Shown: one piece after another, positions 17,831-26,116 of the stretch
Layout: every line of letters begins with the position of its first letter
How positions within the stretch are numbered: the stretch's first letter is position 1
Assembly (NCBI GenBank): GCA_041689615.1
Contig: JBDNFW010000061.1
Location: forward strand, 1 to 40,618
Origin: UBA7359 sp041689615
Lineage (GTDB): Bacteria; Pseudomonadota; Gammaproteobacteria; Eutrophobiales; Eutrophobiaceae
Length of the DNA stretch: 40,618 nt
Reading direction: 5' to 3'
Translations under genes and position numbers: made by a program
Notes under the pieces: model-generated
Told to the model about the DNA's origin: nothing
The model's input: the letters and a program-made list of their open reading frames with translations, nothing else
The model's database searches: none

Positions 17831-18100
17831 ATGAAAAAAATTAACTGCAAAATATATCGTTGTTCCAAACAAGATGGCATGTATCTCTACATACATGAGG
17901 ATAAAACTAACGATGATCTTCCTGAAGAATTAATAAAAATGGTGAAAGAACTCACACATGCAATGGATTTGGAATTAACCCCGGAAAAAAAATTAGCACG
18001 CGAAGATGTAAACGTTGTAATTAAAAATCTGGAAGAAAAAGGTTATCACTTACAAATGCCGCCGGATCCATTAAGTCCTAATCTGTACCGAGGCGATTAA
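17831..18100 (+). CDS. ycgL: YcgL-family protein
   Basis: 89 residues. The CKIYRCSKQDGMYLYIHE opening and the KKLAREDV...LEEKGYHLQMPP ending match the small cytoplasmic YcgL family of gammaproteobacteria, whose biochemical role is not settled. No ribosome-binding site is visible because the T tract of the fhs terminator lies directly upstream. Translation may be weak or depend on a transcript reading through. The stop overlaps the stop of the convergent MFS gene by three bases. Confidence 0.88.
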   Translation: MKKINCKIYRCSKQDGMYLYIHEDKTNDDLPEELIKMVKELTHAMDLELTPEKKLAREDVNVVIKNLEEKGYHLQMPPDPLSPNLYRGD

Positions 18101-19488
18101 ACAGCTGCTTGCCTTTTCCCTCTGGCAACTGAAAAATAAAGTCCCGGCAAACATAAACAAGCGGCAATAGAAAACGTTAAACGAATCGCTTTCTCCAAAG
18201 CATCATAATTTGAAGCATCTATTTCAACCGGCCCAATAATTAAAGCAACGACTAAGGTCACTAATACCATACTCGTCATCTGACCAAATATTCGCATTGT
18301 TGCCATCACACCATTAGCACTTCCAAAAGAACGTTTTTCAACCGAACCCATAATGGCGCTAACATTCGGTGATGAAAATAAACTGAATCCAAAGCCCGTT
18401 GTTATCAAAGCGCCAATAAGATAATTCAAACTTGAATCGACTTCTAAATTTGAAAGCAATAATAAACCAGCACAACTCACCGCCATCCCTGTTGTAGCAA
18501 GATAACGTGGTTCAATCTTGTCTGACAAGCGACCGGCAATTGGCGAAAAAATAGCCATAGTCAAAGGCTGACACATCATAATCATTCCGGCTGATGCTGC
18601 AGACAGACCTTTTAAGTATTGAAGATAAAGACTGACTTGAACTACGTTAGCAAACGTTGCCGTATAAATAATTAACGACGCCAAACAGGAAAAAGTAAAA
18701 ATACGATTGGTAAAAAACAAACTGACATTAAATATGGGGTGTTTATGCACTCGTTCGAACAGAAAGAAAAAAGCAAAACCGAATAGTGATAATGCTAATA
18801 AAATTAAACTCAAAGTTGATGGTAAATAAGAAACAGCAATACAAATAAGTAATATCGAAAAGATATAAATAAGAGCACCAAACAAATCGAAACTACCACG
18901 TTCATCAGAAGACCATTCGCCTTTGACAAAGAATTTACCGAGCACTAAAACAATAATAGCTAATGGAATGTGCACCATAAAGCTGGCTCGCCAACCAAAA
19001 CTATCAATCACGTAGCCACCGATCAATGGTCCTATTGTTAAGCCAAGATAAATAGTCGATACCGTCAAACCAATGGCGCGACCGCGTTTAGCGGGAGGAA
19101 ATACAGAAGAAACAATAGCAACCTGAGTGGCATACAACATCGCAGCACTCATACCTTGTAGAAAACGTGCGGCAATTAACATCTCACCACTAACTGCAAA
19201 AGCCGCTATTAACGATGAAAAAATGACGCTACTTGTTCCAATCAAAAATACTCGTTTGCGCCCGACCATATCGGCAATACGACCAAAGATTAAAACAAAC
19301 ATGGCACTTGCCATAAGATAAGCCATCGGTATCCAACTCAACAATACCGCATTCATAGATAAATCAGTCGCAATAGAAGGCAATGCAACATTCACCGCCG
19401 ACAACATCAACGGCGTAGTAAACGCATTCAACAACACCATCGTTAAAGTGAGCCGTTGCAAAGAAGATTCTGATTGTTGATCTGGCAT
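18097..19488 (-). CDS. MFS multidrug exporter, 14-helix DHA2 (EmrB/QacA) type
   Basis: 463 residues, about 14 membrane helices. The early segment LSWIPMAYLMASAMFVLIFGRIADMVGRKRVF contains the MFS motif A (GRIADMVGRKR). RFLQGMSAAMLYA and the motif C-like GLTIGPLIGGYV follow, the latter typical of drug/proton antiporters. It lacks a partner membrane-fusion gene here. Natural substrates cannot be inferred. It is divergent from the unknown gene at 19582 and convergent with ycgL. Confidence 0.9.
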   Translation of the reverse strand: MPDQQSESSLQRLTLTMVLLNAFTTPLMLSAVNVALPSIATDLSMNAVLLSWIPMAYLMASAMFVLIFGRIADMVGRKRVFLIGTSSVIFSSLIAAFAVSGEMLIAARFLQGMSAAMLYATQVAIVSSVFPPAKRGRAIGLTVSTIYLGLTIGPLIGGYVIDSFGWRASFMVHIPLAIIVLVLGKFFVKGEWSSDERGSFDLFGALIYIFSILLICIAVSYLPSTLSLILLALSLFGFAFFFLFERVHKHPIFNVSLFFTNRIFTFSCLASLIIYTATFANVVQVSLYLQYLKGLSAASAGMIMMCQPLTMAIFSPIAGRLSDKIEPRYLATTGMAVSCAGLLLLSNLEVDSSLNYLIGALITTGFGFSLFSSPNVSAIMGSVEKRSFGSANGVMATMRIFGQMTSMVLVTLVVALIIGPVEIDASNYDALEKAIRLTFSIAACLCLPGLYFSVARGKRQAAV

Positions 19489-19581
19489 ATTTATAATTAT
19501 TTAATAAATTGAAACTAATTCTACAGTATAATTAATAGAGAAACTTTCCTCATTAATAGAATGTTAGGTTGTATGTAAATC

Positions 19582-20106
19582 ATGAGTAATGACTCAGAAG
19601 ATATATTAAAAGAGCTTGAAAATGCTTTATCTGGTGGCAATAACACCAAAGCACTTCGATTTCTTTTAAATTGTCTTTCAGGCACACCGATTATAGGCGG
19701 TGTTTTTAGTGCTAGTGCTGGATCTTGGTCAGAACATGAACAAAATAAAATTAATTCCAAACTCATTGAATTTGCAAAAATATCAGATGAACGTGTTAAC
19801 GAAATAGAAAAATCTCTAGTTGATAGCCATGATTCAAAACATTATATGGCAGGCTTTATTAAATTTAATCCTAATAAATCTGAATTTATCGACTCCAGTG
19901 AAATCTCTTCTCTTACAGATAATGGCGTGTTAGATTTTACAATAAACTTTACTAGGCCATTTAATAATTACGTATTTAATTATTATGGCAGTAGAAACGT
20001 TACTATTAAAAAAGTTGAAGAATCTATAGGTGGTGTGAGGGTAATATTTGAAAGTCCTTGCCCTGATATGGTCACCATCGTGTTTTACGATACTCAATCC
20101 AACTAG
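19582..20106 (+). CDS. Unrecognised 174-residue protein
   Basis: I do not recognise this family. Residues 20-48 hold a glycine-rich hydrophobic patch (LSGTPIIGGVFSASAGSWSE) followed by a charged helical stretch to about residue 72. From about 85 the pattern is beta-rich with many Asn, Phe and Tyr, suggesting a small sandwich domain. There is no signal peptide. The ATG has no strong ribosome-binding site, but a perfect TATAAT lies at 19527-19532. It stands alone between an exporter and the R3 repeat and is AT-rich, like an accessory gene. The glycine patch before a coiled segment resembles regions in some phage or defence proteins, but that is only an impression. Confidence 0.65.
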   Translation: MSNDSEDILKELENALSGGNNTKALRFLLNCLSGTPIIGGVFSASAGSWSEHEQNKINSKLIEFAKISDERVNEIEKSLVDSHDSKHYMAGFIKFNPNKSEFIDSSEISSLTDNGVLDFTINFTRPFNNYVFNYYGSRNVTIKKVEESIGGVRVIFESPCPDMVTIVFYDTQSN

Positions 20107-20199
20107 ACTCCTCAGTCGATGTCAAAAAACGGCACAACTAGGTACGTTAGTACAATGATATTAGTCGTCATAAATAAAAAAGAGTGCTTTCAGAAATTA

Positions 20200-20426
20200 A
20201 GATTTTTTTGTGAGAGCGAGGAAGTACCGCGCGGACGACTACATGGATGTAGGAGGTAGAGCGACGCAGGATGCTAAAGCCGAAAACCGGAATACATAAG
20301 GGCAGTTTTTCTGCTCCTGCAAAAACTGCATTTCCACCATCCATGGTGGTCATTCGAGCACGGAACTGACGAAGCTTACCAAGTACAATTTAGTAAGGAA
20401 CGGCATATTAATCGCGAAAAAAGATA
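20200..20426. repeat. MITE-like intergenic repeat, copy R3 (longest)
   Basis: The element begins GATTTTTTTGTGAGAG and ends TCGCGAAAAAAGAT; the two ends are imperfect inverted repeats of each other. Inside are the 53-base core shared with R1 (20231-20283), a hairpin GCAGTTTTT/AAAAACTGC (about 20302-20329), a second hairpin CCACCA/TGGTGG (about 20333-20348) and the block 20352-20371 shared with R2. No transposase is encoded. It fills most of the 333-base gap 20107-20439. I see nothing else in that gap. Confidence 0.7.
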
Positions 20427-20439
20427 ATTTATGGAAGTG

Positions 20440-21183
20440 CTATTTATCTAACCAACCACCCGCTGCCTGCACTGGTGTCATGTTATTTTCTTTGTTTATC
20501 CATGCTGTTACTGCCATTCTTGGCGCTGTCTCAATAATGTCTGGTAGCTCCGTCATCACTGCGTATCCAGATTCGGTTTTGTATAAGAGAATTGTTTTGT
20601 AACCCAACACTGTGAAATCATGTTTTAGTTGTTTATTATGATTCTCACCTGCTTTCACATCCGTTTTCATATCAAAACCCAGTACAGCAATGTTTAATAC
20701 TAGTGTGTCATCTATCATTTTTTCGGTTGGCTGATATGCTACTTTTAATTCCATATCATTAATTTGCAATTTCAAACTGCCTACTTCTTTATCTGAATTG
20801 ACTGATAATTTTCTAAGACCAAAAAAAGAACGCCATTCTTCACCATTTAATAGAAAGCCCGGTGTATAAACTGTTTTCAGATTATTAGTTCGCACATATC
20901 GTCGTTGTCTTGCAGAATATTCAGGTGAAGAAAAGCGATCTTCCCAACCGATGTAATTCCAGTAATCAACATGGAAAGCGAGGGGGATTACTGATGTCCA
21001 TAATCCTGGGTGTGTTTTAAGTTCACTTAGAAATCTATCAGCGGGCGGGCAACTACTACATCCTTCAGAAGTATAAAGCTCAAGTAAACTGACTCGAGTA
21101 TTGGGGCTGGAAATAAGGACTTCGGCTTGAACGAATGTACTGAAAGAAACAGCAAATAATAATATAACTGTATATCTAAACAT
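20440..21183 (-). CDS. Exported DUF1223 thioredoxin-like protein
   Basis: 247 residues. A signal peptide (about 1-19, MFRYTVILLFAVSFSTFVQA) precedes the DUF1223 domain, recognisable by LLELYTSEGCSSCPPADRFL with a CSSC motif, then FHVDYWNYIGWEDRFSSPEYSARQ and YTPGFLLNGEEWR. The family resembles thioredoxin-fold proteins, but its reaction is not established. It probably acts in the periplasm. The ATG at 21183 is preferred over the GTG at 21192; neither has a strong ribosome-binding site. It is divergent from the AGCS symporter gene. Confidence 0.88.
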   Translation of the reverse strand: MFRYTVILLFAVSFSTFVQAEVLISSPNTRVSLLELYTSEGCSSCPPADRFLSELKTHPGLWTSVIPLAFHVDYWNYIGWEDRFSSPEYSARQRRYVRTNNLKTVYTPGFLLNGEEWRSFFGLRKLSVNSDKEVGSLKLQINDMELKVAYQPTEKMIDDTLVLNIAVLGFDMKTDVKAGENHNKQLKHDFTVLGYKTILLYKTESGYAVMTELPDIIETAPRMAVTAWINKENNMTPVQAAGGWLDK

Positions 21184-21277
21184 GATTATCACGGGTTTTG
21201 TTTTAAGGATGCAAATTTGACTAGAGAGGGAAGCTAATGTTCAATACGATTTAAAATAATAATCCTGAAAAACCACA

Positions 21278-22606
21278 ATGCATCAATTTGAGCAATTCTG
21301 GGTGGTCGCCGTTGATCTCTTTTGGGGATTGCCTCTGGTCGTTTTTATTCTCGCAGCTGGAATTTATTTCACGACCATCTCACGTTTAAAACCTCTCAAA
21401 GGCTTCTTTCACGCTTTTGCGATACTTTCTGGAAAGTATGATCAGAAAGATGCCCCCGGCGAAATATCTCATTTTCAGGCATTGACTGTCGCTCTATCCG
21501 GCACAATTGGCATGGGCAATATCGCCGGTGTTGCGATTGCTATTAGCCTCGGTGGTGCTGGAGCCATATTCTGGATGTGGGTTGCAGGTTTGTTCGGCAT
21601 GATTATAAAATTTTTTACCTGCACACTTGCTTGTTTATATCGCAAAAAAGATGAAGACGGTATTGAACAAGGTGGCCCTATGTATTTTATTGAGTGCGGC
21701 CTAGGTAAAAAATTTAAACCATTGGCAATACTATTTGCTGCAGCCGGACTTATCGGCTGTATCCCGATGTTTCAAGTTAATCAACTTGCTAGTTTATTGC
21801 AGAGTGAATTATCCATCGCACCATTACATAGTGGTCTGGCGGCATTAGTACTCATAGGTATCATCATAATAGGTGATGTAAAACGTGTTGGAACGGTTAC
21901 CGCTGGCATTGTTCCTTTTATGTTTTTGGCTTATGTCATAAGTAGTTTAGTTATTATCATCATTAACTTTGAAGTCATTCCAGCAATTTTTGTTGATATC
22001 TTTTACTCCGCCTTTGGAAAAGAAGCTGTTTATGGCGGCGCTACCGGTTTAGTTTTTAAAGAAGTGCTCGTTACTGGTATCAAGCGTGCTATTTTTTCTA
22101 ACGAAGCCGGTGTCGGTACAGAAGTGATGGCGCATGGTGCGGCTCAAACGAAAGAACCTGTACGAGAAGGATTGGTCGCAATGCTGGGTCCTTTCATCGA
22201 TACCCATATTGTTTGTACTTGTACAGCTTTAGTGATTCTTAGTTCCGGGGTTAACCCGATGGATAGCGGTGTATTAATGACAGCAGCATCATTTAATCAA
22301 TCTTTACCGGGCGTTGGTAATCTGATTGTTTATTTTGTTTTTACACTATTCGCACTTTCAACCATGATTACTTATTCCTATTACAGCCTGAAATGTGCGC
22401 GCTATTTATTTGGCAAGAAGGTCGGCAATAAATTCGTTTATGTTTATTTAGCCATCATTCCTATGAGTGCAATATGGACGCAAGGAACAATTATTAACAT
22501 TATTGATACTATGTTTGCCTTGATGATCTTCCCTACTTTGATTTCGACCTTACTGCTCTCGAAAAAAGTACTTGCTGAAATGCAACGTTACTTTGATAAG
22601 CTTTGA
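21278..22606 (+). CDS. Alanine/sodium symporter, AGCS family
   Basis: 442 residues, about 10-11 membrane helices. FQALTVALSGTIGMGNIAGVA, EQGGPMYFIE and RAIFSNEAGVGTEVMAHGAA are family signatures for sodium-coupled uptake of alanine, glycine or similar small amino acids. The signature helices are complete. The length is near the family norm. The exact substrate cannot be read from the sequence. Its 3' end overlaps a small antisense ORF by 19 bases. Confidence 0.93.
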   Translation: MHQFEQFWVVAVDLFWGLPLVVFILAAGIYFTTISRLKPLKGFFHAFAILSGKYDQKDAPGEISHFQALTVALSGTIGMGNIAGVAIAISLGGAGAIFWMWVAGLFGMIIKFFTCTLACLYRKKDEDGIEQGGPMYFIECGLGKKFKPLAILFAAAGLIGCIPMFQVNQLASLLQSELSIAPLHSGLAALVLIGIIIIGDVKRVGTVTAGIVPFMFLAYVISSLVIIIINFEVIPAIFVDIFYSAFGKEAVYGGATGLVFKEVLVTGIKRAIFSNEAGVGTEVMAHGAAQTKEPVREGLVAMLGPFIDTHIVCTCTALVILSSGVNPMDSGVLMTAASFNQSLPGVGNLIVYFVFTLFALSTMITYSYYSLKCARYLFGKKVGNKFVYVYLAIIPMSAIWTQGTIINIIDTMFALMIFPTLISTLLLSKKVLAEMQRYFDKL

Positions 22607-22713
22607 TCTTCTTCAGCATACATACCGCCGCTACCTTCAATATTACCAGCTAGCTTACAACCAAAGCTTAATAAAATAACAAATAACATTATTGCTAATT
22701 TATAAGGCACCAT
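22588..22713 (-). CDS. Tiny predicted lipoprotein (41 residues)
   Basis: The ORF starts four bases after the asnS stop and reads MVPYKLAIMLFVILLSFGCK at its N-terminus. This is a hydrophobic signal with a lipobox-like LSFGC, followed by about 22 residues ending in Lys and TAA. It would be a lipid-anchored envelope peptide. The ribosome-binding site is weak (AAGAAT), and its end overlaps the 3' end of the symporter gene on the other strand. It could be a real small lipoprotein or the stump of a longer one. Confidence 0.5.
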   Translation of the reverse strand: MVPYKLAIMLFVILLSFGCKLAGNIEGSGGMYAEEDQSLSK

Positions 22714-22717
22714 ATTC

Positions 22718-24103
22718 TTAAAACTCGAGATTCTTGGGTGTTCTTGGAAATGGAATAACGTCTCTGATATTTGATATACCGGAAACCAGCATTAATAAAC
22801 GTTCAAAACCTAAACCAAAACCGGCGTGCGGTACGGTGCCATACTTACGTGTATCGAGATACCACCAGTAATCTGCTTCATCAAAACCCATATCATTTAT
22901 TCGCTGCTTTAATACATCGTAACGTTCTTCACGTTGCGAACCACCAATAATTTCACCAATCGAAGGAACCAAGATATCCATTGCCGCCACTGTTTTTTCA
23001 TCATCATTCAAACGCATGTAAAACGCTTTTATATCTTTCGGATAATCATAAACAATCACCGGTTGTTTAAAATGTTTCTCGGTGATAAAACGTTCATGTT
23101 CAGATTGTAAATCGCTGCCCCATTTAACCGGAAACTCAAATTCTTGTCCGCTCTTTAACAATAGATCAACTGCATCTGTATAAGGAAGTCGAATAAAATT
23201 ATTATTCACAATATTTTCAAGTGTCGACATTAAATTCTTATCAACAAATTTGGCAAACAATTCCAGATCTTCTGCGCACTCTTCCATCGTAAACTTAACA
23301 AGATACTGAATAAATTCCTGTCCTAGTTTCATATCATCTTTAAGATCGGCAAATGCTATTTCCGGTTCGATCATCCAGAACTCAGACATATGACGACTGG
23401 TATTTGAATTTTCAGAACGAAAGGTTGGGCCAAAAGTATAAACATCACCCAAACTTAAACAGAATGTTTCTACAGAGAGTTGTCCCGATACAGTTAAACT
23501 TGCTTCTTTACCAAAAAAATCATGTTCATAATCTACCGCACCATCTTTCTTTGGAATATTGTTTAGATCCATCGTCGTCACACTAAACATTTCCCCGGCA
23601 CCTTCGCAATCTGATCCGGTAATGATCGGCGTATGTACCCATTGGAAATTACGTTCTTTAAAAAACTCATGAACGGCAAAAGAGAGTTTCGAACGCATAC
23701 GAAAAATGGCGCTGTATTTATTTGATCGAGGTCGAAGATGAGCAATCGTTCTTAAATACTCATCCGTATGACGTTTTTTCTGTAACGGGAAGTCATCCGG
23801 CGCGACACCTAATATTTCAATAGCAGTAGCGCGTACTTCCCATTTTTGTCCTTTTCCCAGAGACTCGACTAATTCACCACTGACTGATATAGCCGCACCG
23901 GTTGTCAGTTTTACGATATCCTGATAACCTTCAATATCACTATCAACAATCACCTGAATGTTAGACAAACAAGAACCGTCATTTAATTCTATAAATGAAA
24001 ATGCCTTACTCTCTCTTTGCGTCCTAACCCAGCCTTTAGCCAATACTAAATCTTGTGCGCTTTCTGAGTTTAACAATTCAATTATTTTTATTCGTTCTGT
24101 CAT
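22718..24103 (-). CDS. asnS: Asparaginyl-tRNA synthetase
   Basis: 461 residues. It charges tRNA-Asn. The N-terminal OB-fold anticodon-binding domain (about 15-100, GWVRTQRESKAFSFIELNDGS) is followed by the class II catalytic core with motif 2 around FGPTFRSENSNTSRHMSEFW and motif 3 GFGLGFERLLM. Length and motifs are typical of bacterial AsnRS. It is the third gene of a tight run: tag, a predicted nucleotidyltransferase, then asnS, with 2- and 20-base gaps. Confidence 0.97.
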   Translation of the reverse strand: MTERIKIIELLNSESAQDLVLAKGWVRTQRESKAFSFIELNDGSCLSNIQVIVDSDIEGYQDIVKLTTGAAISVSGELVESLGKGQKWEVRATAIEILGVAPDDFPLQKKRHTDEYLRTIAHLRPRSNKYSAIFRMRSKLSFAVHEFFKERNFQWVHTPIITGSDCEGAGEMFSVTTMDLNNIPKKDGAVDYEHDFFGKEASLTVSGQLSVETFCLSLGDVYTFGPTFRSENSNTSRHMSEFWMIEPEIAFADLKDDMKLGQEFIQYLVKFTMEECAEDLELFAKFVDKNLMSTLENIVNNNFIRLPYTDAVDLLLKSGQEFEFPVKWGSDLQSEHERFITEKHFKQPVIVYDYPKDIKAFYMRLNDDEKTVAAMDILVPSIGEIIGGSQREERYDVLKQRINDMGFDEADYWWYLDTRKYGTVPHAGFGLGFERLLMLVSGISNIRDVIPFPRTPKNLEF

Positions 24104-24123
24104 TTTTTTATCTCTTGTTTAAC

Positions 24124-25059
24124 TTATTCTACAACTCGAATATATTCACCGGTAGCTTCACGGTTTGTGCCGACTAATAAGCGTTTCTTTCCATCGCGCC
24201 CTTGTTCAACATAACCTGAGACTTCTATTTTTTCACCATTGACTGCCTGACCTGTGTAAGTGGCAGTATAAGAAACAACCTCATTAAATTCTCCATGTTC
24301 GATAAAATAGCGTGAAGGAAAGTCATAAGCATAGGTATCTTCAACTACTATAGCTTCAATCTTGTCTCTTTTAATTTTTTTATAGGGGCCGTTTTCGTAA
24401 ACGCGTTCATAATTTTCTGTGACCATACTGATATCAACTTTTGTTGAACCAGAAGTGAACTTGTTATACTTTCTTAACTCATGCTTTTTATATTCATCAA
24501 AACTTATTGTGCAAGCCCGGCGTTGATAAGCATCTTGCCACATGGATTCATCAAGTGATTCAAGCTCGCCTGTTACTAAAAATTTCTTAACCAAGTCTCT
24601 AACTTTAAAAAAGTGTTCTCGGCCATAAACAATCATGTCGATATCCGATTTTTCATTGTGGACATCTAACAAAATAGAGCCGGTTATACCTAAATTTTCT
24701 TGTCTGACGCCCTCGTCTAAAAACAACTTAATAACATTAACGGCATCTTTCTGAATACTGTCTGGCGAAGTTAAATGCATTAAATCTACAATCGCTTGAT
24801 CGGGGCGGTGTACGTAATCTATTGTTTCAAGTGGAAGACCATGTAACTTTATATCCGCATATTCACTATAAAAAACAAACTCCGGATATGATTCACTAAT
24901 CAATTTCCCCGCCTGTTCTGTATTCAGTTTTTGCATGCCATTTACATCTTTCACATAACGCAACCAGGTCAAGGCACGATCATCTTCCTGATATTCGCTG
25001 ACAACAGCAAAAAATAATTTATTATCTATAGAAATATAATCTTTAGGACGTATAAACAT
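24124..25059 (-). CDS. Predicted nucleotidyltransferase (resembling archaeal COG1665 proteins)
   Basis: 311 residues, cytoplasmic. The centre holds a minimal nucleotidyltransferase signature: GITGSILLDV, then SDIDMIVYG (about 125-150), that is GS followed by a DxD metal-binding pair. The N-terminus (PKDYISIDNKLFFAVVSEYQEDDRALTWLRYV) resembles a family I know mainly from archaea, described only as predicted nucleotidyltransferases. The C-terminal 60 residues are beta-rich. It starts at 25059, two bases after tag, and runs into asnS. The substrate is unknown; the context with a repair glycosylase and a tRNA synthetase is suggestive but proves nothing. Horizontal acquisition is possible. Confidence 0.7.
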   Translation of the reverse strand: MFIRPKDYISIDNKLFFAVVSEYQEDDRALTWLRYVKDVNGMQKLNTEQAGKLISESYPEFVFYSEYADIKLHGLPLETIDYVHRPDQAIVDLMHLTSPDSIQKDAVNVIKLFLDEGVRQENLGITGSILLDVHNEKSDIDMIVYGREHFFKVRDLVKKFLVTGELESLDESMWQDAYQRRACTISFDEYKKHELRKYNKFTSGSTKVDISMVTENYERVYENGPYKKIKRDKIEAIVVEDTYAYDFPSRYFIEHGEFNEVVSYTATYTGQAVNGEKIEVSGYVEQGRDGKKRLLVGTNREATGEYIRVVE

Positions 25060-25061
25060 AA

Positions 25062-25634
25062 TTATTTTAATTCTTTATATCGGTAACATCCTACAACATG
25101 ATCATTGACCATACCAATCGCTTGCATAAATGCGTAACAAATTGTCGGACCGACAAAAGTAAAACCACGTTTTTTTAAATCTTTCGACATCAGCTGTGAT
25201 ATTTCAGTTTGTGCAGGAATCTCTTTTAACGATTCCCATGAGTTTTGAACTGTCTTGCCATCCGTAAATTGCCAGACATATTTATTGAAAGAGCCAAACT
25301 CTTCTCTGACTTGAATAAATGCGTGTGCATTTTTTACGGCAGCTCGAACCTTGAGTTGGTTTCTGATAATGCCGGAATTCTTTAAAAGCGCTTGAATTTT
25401 TGCTTCATTATATTTGGCCACTTTATTAAAATCGAACTTATCGAAAACGTCACGATACGTCTTACGCTTTTTTAATACTGTAATCCAGCTTAATCCTGCC
25501 TGAGCTCCTTCCAGAATTAAAAACCCAAACAGCTTCCGGTCAGAATGAAGTGGGACACCCCATTCTTTATCATGGTATTTTGTATAAATTTCCTCGCCTT
25601 CACACCATTCGCAACGATTAACTTTGCTACTCAT
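25062..25634 (-). CDS. tag: DNA-3-methyladenine glycosylase I
   Basis: 190 residues. It removes 3-methyladenine from alkylated DNA in base-excision repair. The zinc-snap ligands are visible: Cys near the N-terminus (RCEWC), His in YHDKEWG, and His and Cys in NDHVVGCYRY near the C-terminus. LEGAQAGLSWITVLKKR includes the catalytic Glu region of Tag. Length is typical. It is the first gene of the tight run to asnS, and 50 bases downstream of the GFA-family gene. Confidence 0.95.
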   Translation of the reverse strand: MSSKVNRCEWCEGEEIYTKYHDKEWGVPLHSDRKLFGFLILEGAQAGLSWITVLKKRKTYRDVFDKFDFNKVAKYNEAKIQALLKNSGIIRNQLKVRAAVKNAHAFIQVREEFGSFNKYVWQFTDGKTVQNSWESLKEIPAQTEISQLMSKDLKKRGFTFVGPTICYAFMQAIGMVNDHVVGCYRYKELK

Positions 25635-25684
25635 TAAACTTCAACTTACTCCTCGCCAAATAATTGGAAGCCTCTATGTAAATT

Positions 25685-26098
25685 TTAATTTTGAAACTCA
25701 TCATGCTTTGGCAAGCTCTCGGTGCCTTCATACCAGCATGCTTTTGATTTCCAGAAAATATTCCACATAGGTTTAATCCCGGGATCGTCATCCAAAGTCC
25801 CTGCGGTTACGACAATATTTTTACCGCTCTGCACTGCCCATGGTAATGATGAACCGCATTGCTTACAAAAATTCGTGGCAAAATATTTTGCTTGCGGATG
25901 TTCATAACGCCCGATAAATTCTTCACCACGTATCCACTTAAATCGCTCCGGCGGAACAAACAAATTTGATGCATGCGCACTACCGGTAAACTTTCGGCAA
26001 CGTGCACAATGACAATACTGAAAAATCTTGAATGGCTCTTCAATTTCATATGCAACCTCAGAACAAAGACAGCTACCTTTAATTTTTTTCTTTGTCAT
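25685..26098 (-). CDS. GFA-family zinc protein (glutathione-dependent formaldehyde-activating enzyme-like)
   Basis: 137 residues. Zinc-binding pairs are all present: CLCSEVAYEI, CHCARCRKFTGSAHA and NFCKQCGSSLPW. The fold is that of the GFA superfamily (CENP-V-like). Few members have a proven substrate, so the formaldehyde role should not be assumed, although formate-tetrahydrofolate ligase elsewhere in the window is part of one-carbon metabolism. It lies 18 bases after actP on the same strand. Confidence 0.88.
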   Translation of the reverse strand: MTKKKIKGSCLCSEVAYEIEEPFKIFQYCHCARCRKFTGSAHASNLFVPPERFKWIRGEEFIGRYEHPQAKYFATNFCKQCGSSLPWAVQSGKNIVVTAGTLDDDPGIKPMWNIFWKSKACWYEGTESLPKHDEFQN

Positions 26099-26116
26099 AT
26101 TTCACCTCATAATAAG

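Noticed and set aside
20285..20350. Possible small RNA made of the two hairpins in R3
   Set aside because: The hairpins belong to the repeat element, and no separate promoter or terminator is visible.
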